Assembly: GCA_008704415.1 (NCBI GenBank)
Contig: VXIS01000029.1
Location: 1-64,000, forward strand
From: Sphaerosporella brunnea
Lineage: Eukaryota; Ascomycota; Pezizomycetes; Pezizales; Pyronemataceae
DNA: 64,000 bases
Reading direction: 5' to 3'
The position numbers and the translations under genes were made by a program. The notes beneath the pieces are model-generated. The model had not been told where the DNA came from. It did no database searches and saw only the letters and a program-made list of their open reading frames with translations. Positions within the stretch are counted from its first letter, which is position 1; each line of letters starts with the position of its first letter. Positions 59,369 through 64,000 of this stretch are shown here, in pieces.

Positions 59369-62300
59369 CTAAAACTCCTTACTCCCACCAATATCCAGCA
59401 CCTCAAATCCGCCCATCTCAGGCAATCCCTTCTCCCTGAGGGGCCCGCCTTCAGTTTCTTGGGAGGTTCTGTGACCGGCTCATCCGGAAGCACCCACGTT
59501 CCCTACAACCCATCCTTAACATTTGATATTAGTGTTCTATGCAGCAAAGCAAGATTTTGGGGAAGATCCCTGCGTTCGTAGGGCTCTAGCAAAACAAAAA
59601 AACAAAAAGCATGTGGAAAACGACGTGGGGCGGGGGGGGAGGAAGTTGTGGGGAAAAAAAAGAATATGCTGGCAGGAAGGCAGGAGGATCCAGGCAAAAA
59701 AAAATAGCGCGGTCTGGCGAGTGAGTGAGCGGCGGCTTCTCCGCTCGAGTTCTCTCTCGAGAGAGAGAAAGAAAGAGAGACACATGGGAAACAAACCTCC
59801 GCCCTGCCTCCAAAACAAAATCCTTGCAGTGCCAGCGACCGAGGAGGAGGAGGAGAAGTTCTACAGCCGGACCGGACCGAGCACCAAGGCAGGATCGCCA
59901 GGATAACCCGACCGAAAAAAAGTGCGCAACCCCTCACTCCTCCTCCTCAACCCCCCCCCCCCCCTCTCTCACCACAGCGGTGGCACACTATGTGGCAACA
60001 AAACAAGACTCACCCAGTGCCTTCTTACACTTCGTATCCACAAAAATATTCATCGCGTCCTCGGGATCCACATGCATGGGGCTGTAGTCATGTATCTGTG
60101 ATTAGCCGCCACCGCGCAAGTCGGTGAGCGAATGGTACTAACCTCATGATCCTGTGCGTCTATTAGCCTTGATTCTTCATCCATCACGATCCATCGTGAA
60201 CGAAAATTGACAGTAAAAAAAGACAATGCAATTTTTCAATTGGTCGGCCCGAATCAAAATTCTCGGGACACGACCTGCCCCTTCACTCAAGAGTCACACG
60301 AGGGACACTTGCATACGGCCGCGCAAGCGATCGCATCCCGGAAGAAGCAAAAAAAGACAATAACCAGGCGTCCAATCATCGTATGACCAGGCTGGCGGGG
60401 AGAAACCGGAAGTGACAAATATGGGGGGCGTGATTTTTCATGAAGGGGATGGAACGAGGGAGAAAGGTAAAACTCTAACTCGTATGTCTCGCGTTTGGTA
60501 TGAAACCAGAGACTCCGTGTCGGCGGAGCCCTGAAGGGCCGGCTCTTGCGCAAGGTACCGTAATATGGCGCCAGGTATCTCTCCATGACGGCAATGATAG
60601 GCTCGGCAAACGGGCCAAACAGCATTGACAACGTGCCGACGATGTTCGCGTCCGGAAGGTCCAGCGTAAATGAAAAGGGACATAAATAAAAACAGAAACA
60701 AAGCTGAGAGCATGACGGCAGACTTGCCATCTGAGAATATAAGCGCCGATAGGTATCAAACCCAAATCGAATTCTCCCCATAGCTCTCCAATCTGTTTGA
60801 AGGCGGGACACACAGGCAGGTCCTTCCACATAATCGTCCTTGCCTTCCGCTTCTTGGGGAACAACACGGTAGCCAGTGTCGCTGAGACCCTCGTCAGCAT
60901 CACTACATCTCAAACCGTAGGTCGCAGGTAAGTAAACACTGGCCACCTGTGCTCTATGCGACAAACCGACTGTGCCCAGAGCTGCCATAGGGTTTATGAC
61001 AACTTGGCACGAGGTGATAGGGCAAAGTAGCACAGCGGTCCGGTCGATCCGCTCGGAAAGTTGCCTTAGAATACGGTATAATTCACGGGCTTTCCCCAGT
61101 TGACGGGAGACCGCACCCTTGACGCAAGGGGCAAAGCTATGAGAATAGCATGTCCCGCGATTGGACCGCATCCTCGTGGCAGTGTCGGCATCCGTGATTC
61201 GTTCGCCGCATCACGACAAATCACCATTCACCTCCCCGGAAGCGCTCCCCCAAAACAGCAAAAAAGGGAATGTGTACGCACCCAGCAAAATACACTTTTT
61301 TACCGCCGCTTTCGACGCTCCAGCTGCCCTACAAGGTCATTGACCGGTCCGTCAGCCCACGACCGCTGGTGTGTTGGCACAGCAGCATGCCCAACTTGGC
61401 GTTGACCTTGCCGCCATTCAGGTCCGAAGGGTTCATAACAACCTCACGTTCATCCCACCAGTCGAGTTCGGTACAGTTTTCGATGCCAGAGCATGTGAAC
61501 CTGGTGACATGTGGTTCAGCCTCCTCGCATCATCATCAACTGGCACTCGATTTTGCGCGAACCCCTCCTTATTTCCCAGGGGCACGAAAAAGTGAACATT
61601 GGGATGGATTTTATGCAACTTTTATGATGGTGGTCTGTGTGATCATAGTGATTGTGGCTGATGCACACGATGTCAACCGCTGGAAGCTCTTCGACATCGC
61701 ACGGCTTCTTGGTGTATCTCTTGGGCCCCATAAATTGCACTGGACCGGAGAAAACTGGATCAAATAGTATGCGCAAGCCACCCGGGAACTCGACTTAGTA
61801 GCATGCGTGGCCAAGCCAGGTCGCCCGAAAATGCGAATCCTCGGTGGAGCGAGTGGGCGAGAAAGCAGGAGTAACGACCTTGGGTGCCGGCCGGGTAGCG
61901 GGGCCTGCCCGCCCGTGTTTATGGCGATGTCTGTGCGCGTGGAGGGGTGATCAGTCGGCCGAAGCGAAGCGATTGATGAGTCGTGCATAGGGCTGAGTTG
62001 GTTGCCTTGCTGCATAATCCCCCTCATGAACCCCCGACACCCAACTGCACGTCCGGTATCAGCCACACACACAAAACCCTGGCCCCAATCGCCAATCCTC
62101 GGTCGAAGCGCACCTGTCCCAAGGGTTTACAAAGCCAACCTTTCCACCCTGGACACGGTGCGGCTTTGTCTCATAGTCTTCTGGCGACTGCGCCACGGTA
62201 GTGGGTGGTTTGACCGACGCGCTGAAGGCTTCGGCCAGGATTCCTGGAGTGCCCGACTTTGCCGAATTGGTTGTCGAGAAGGAAGCGCGGGTTGATGGTC

Positions 62301-62430
62301 GGTGGTTGTTGCAGTTAAAATTGTTGCTGCGGGACGAGATGCAAGAGCGAAGAGGATGAGGTGTGATGACGTCGAGCAACGCGAAAGCTCCTCGGACTCT
62401 CGAGGTCACCACCACAGGGAGCAAGGGCAT
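59369..62430 (-). pseudogene. Broken NAPE-PLD (FMP30-like) metallohydrolase gene
   Basis: Blocks in family order, all on the minus strand: a possible mitochondrial presequence from 62430 (MPLLPVVVTSRVRG), [40 protein letters not shown], the zinc-binding [48 protein letters not shown] joined to [45 protein letters not shown] and a C-terminus ending at 59369-59371. This is N-acyl-phosphatidylethanolamine phospholipase D, mitochondrial in yeast (Fmp30). Breaks seen: TAA at 61795-61797, TAG at 61329-61331 (where the family has Trp), one-base shifts near 61631, 61620 and 60818, and a one-base loss near 59443. Three gaps of about 390-660 bases replace ordinary short introns. The coordinates outline the remnant, not a working gene. 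Homopolymer sequencing errors could explain some shifts but not the stops. Confidence 0.8.
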
Positions 62431-63185
62431 ATAAATACGAGTGTGCTTCGGGGGAAGGCTCGAGCGGTGTGCTCTATTGCAGGGGTTAACTGGAGGTGTG
62501 TATGTGGACATGGTTAGGATTGCGTTGGCAAATGCAATGCGCGTGAGAATTGCAAAGGTGGTGGCGGTAGTGTTGGTGGCAGTGATGGTGGATGGGACGA
62601 AAAGAATTTGGTGGTGGTGGAATGCGGCTACGTGCTCATAGTGGGGCAGGCTGCAAAACAACATCCTTTTTTCTCGGTTGCCTAGCATCGACGCACCAAA
62701 AAGCCCACGCAAAAGGCCTCACTAAGATCGTAATCCCGTTAACTCCGGATCAGAGCCAACTCGTTTACGGTAGCGGGCAATCCTTCGGGCCGGGCGGTCA
62801 CTGAGTTACGCCGGTGGAAAAGGTCGTGAGAAAGCATGAGAGAAACGGACGTGCGCATCACAAGGCCTACTTTCACACACACAGCTCGAAAACCACCTCG
62901 AAATGTTTGCCCCAGCCAGGCTGCCATCCATGGCCATGGCCAACTCATCCCGCATGACAAGTGCGGGCACAAACGAGAAATGCAAATATCGCCAGGCGCC
63001 GTGCGGAATGCGGCAATTCATCAATCTCGCAGTTCAATTGGTTGCGTGAAACATCAGCAGTAAGCTATATCGAGCCGTTTATATGATCACACAACATCAT
63101 GCACATATTCTCACTCGGTTAACTGCTGGATTTCTGATTCCCCACGCCTAGGTTGGGGCTGTGCTTCTAAACCTAACGAATCCTC
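62431..63185. other. Intergenic region
   Basis: Upstream of the broken NAPE-PLD-like gene and downstream of the GH45 gene. No feature is seen. Confidence 0.4.
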
Positions 63186-64000
63186 TTAACTATAGTTTCT
63201 GGTGCATCCAGTAAGGGCCGTGAGCTGGGATGGACAAGGCACTTTCTGGAAGGTGACGTTGGGGTTGTCCACGCCCTGGAACCAGTCAAACCTGTAGAAT
63301 GAAGTTCAGCCACCAAGTCTAAAAGCTTTCTAAAACAGATCGACTACCCACCTCCAGTAGCAGCCCGCCTTTAACGCCGCAGGGAAGGAATCACACTGGC
63401 TCCTGCTCGAGATACCACCATACTGAGCCCCCCAGCCATTGGGAGGAGCACCATCTGTCTTAATCAGACTCACCTCCCTCAAAACCTCCCTGCCTTTGGA
63501 AACAAAACTTACATTGGCTAGTGCACGCGTTGTAAATGCCCACGCCGCCTCCGGGAATTGCAATATCAAAATGATTGTTCCCAAGATCAGCACCGGTGTT
63601 GGTCGCTTGCACGATCATTTGCTTCCCCGCAACAGGGCCAGAAGTGAATGTGAGCTGGTAGCAAGAGCAGCACCAATCGGCCTCGGTTTGGCCCGCAAGC
63701 TTCACCGCCGCGAAGCCGTAGGAGAGGTTGTCGTTCACTGCCCACGGAGACTGGTTTGCACACATGTACGCCGTGCCGCCAGTACAAGCGGAGGCAGTGT
63801 TGAAGTTCGAGAGAACATCTGCCGGATGGGTCAGCGGGGGAAGCATCAGGTGTGTGTGTGGGGGGGGGGGGGTGGCTTACTGTTGTTGATATCGCAAGTG
63901 TTGACAGGTTGCGAGACCGCGGCCTTTCCGGGCCACGAGCAAGAACCCTTGCAGCAGTCCCAGTAACGAGTCGTCACTCCCGCCGTCTGAGAGTAAGTGA
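63186..64000 (-). CDS. GH45 endo-beta-1,4-glucanase (5' end outside window)
   Basis: Minus-strand exons 63881-63986 (probably preceded by an intron whose AG is at 63987-63988), 63513-63818, 63352-63454 and 63186-63291. The sequence reads [13 protein letters not shown], where the Asp is the catalytic nucleophile/acid position of GH45. It continues [48 protein letters not shown], and [22 protein letters not shown] with the second catalytic Asp. It then runs [32 protein letters not shown] to the stop at 63186-63188. GH45 enzymes cut internal bonds of cellulose after secretion. The signal peptide exon must lie beyond 64000. Many Cys fit the disulfide-rich beta-barrel. No C-terminal cellulose-binding module follows, so the catalytic domain stands alone here. 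Three introns of 58-62 nt are inside the window. Confidence 0.93.

Noticed and set aside
60287..61171. 294-codon minus-strand open frame taken as a gene
   Set aside because: It is made of an intron-like stretch plus pieces of the broken NAPE-PLD-like gene in a shifted frame.
1..64000. CRISPR array, bacterial operon features, rRNA
   Set aside because: No regularly spaced repeats of that type or rRNA sequence; the window is eukaryotic nuclear DNA.

Overview
The window reads as nuclear DNA of a filamentous ascomycete (Pezizomycotina). The evidence is short GT-AG introns of about 50-130 nt with CTAAC/CTGAC branch points, two conidiation-specific con-6 genes, a NACHT-ankyrin NLR, a fungal cupredoxin-like wall/secreted protein, a GH45 cellulase and Tad-type LINEs with RNase H. 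The species cannot be named from the sequence. Gene density is low and long stretches hold only homopolymers, microsatellites and repeat debris.

Layout. 1-5 kb: a J-domain/coiled-coil/Myb-like gene, then con-6 copy 1. 9-13.3 kb: a repeat island with three 5'-truncated LINE insertions (one nested in another, each with its own target-site duplication), a 105-bp tandem duplication, and a palindromic MITE carrying a second MITE in its right arm. 13.8-16 kb: con-6 copy 2 and an unrecognised helical-protein gene on the minus strand. 20.3-24.5 kb: a cupredoxin-like membrane-anchored protein and a small Cys-rich secreted protein. 26.2-27.2 kb: a gene with a helix-turn-helix like those of pogo/CENP-B proteins. 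28.3-32.3 kb: a ten-exon NLR (RRM-like N-terminus, alpha/beta-hydrolase-like domain with Ser replaced by Gly, NACHT, ankyrin repeats). 33.4 kb: a solo LINE 3' end. 36-40 kb: decayed coding fragments. 40.6-42.4 kb: a class I terpene-cyclase-like gene.

Housekeeping block, 44-53 kb: proteasome beta-7 (PRE4); a divergent pair of methyltransferase genes (EFM7 for eEF1A, BMT6 for 25S rRNA) sharing a 170-bp intergenic region; a pogo-like MITE; and a long DUF4238-like gene. 53.2-59.4 kb is low-complexity DNA without a convincing gene. 59.4-62.4 kb carries a NAPE-PLD/FMP30-like metallo-beta-lactamase-fold gene broken by two stops and at least four frameshifts. The right end is a GH45 endoglucanase on the minus strand whose 5' end lies outside the window.

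Exon models were assembled by eye from splice sites and reading frame; they are unverified by transcripts. Family names rest on motifs I can read, not on any database search.
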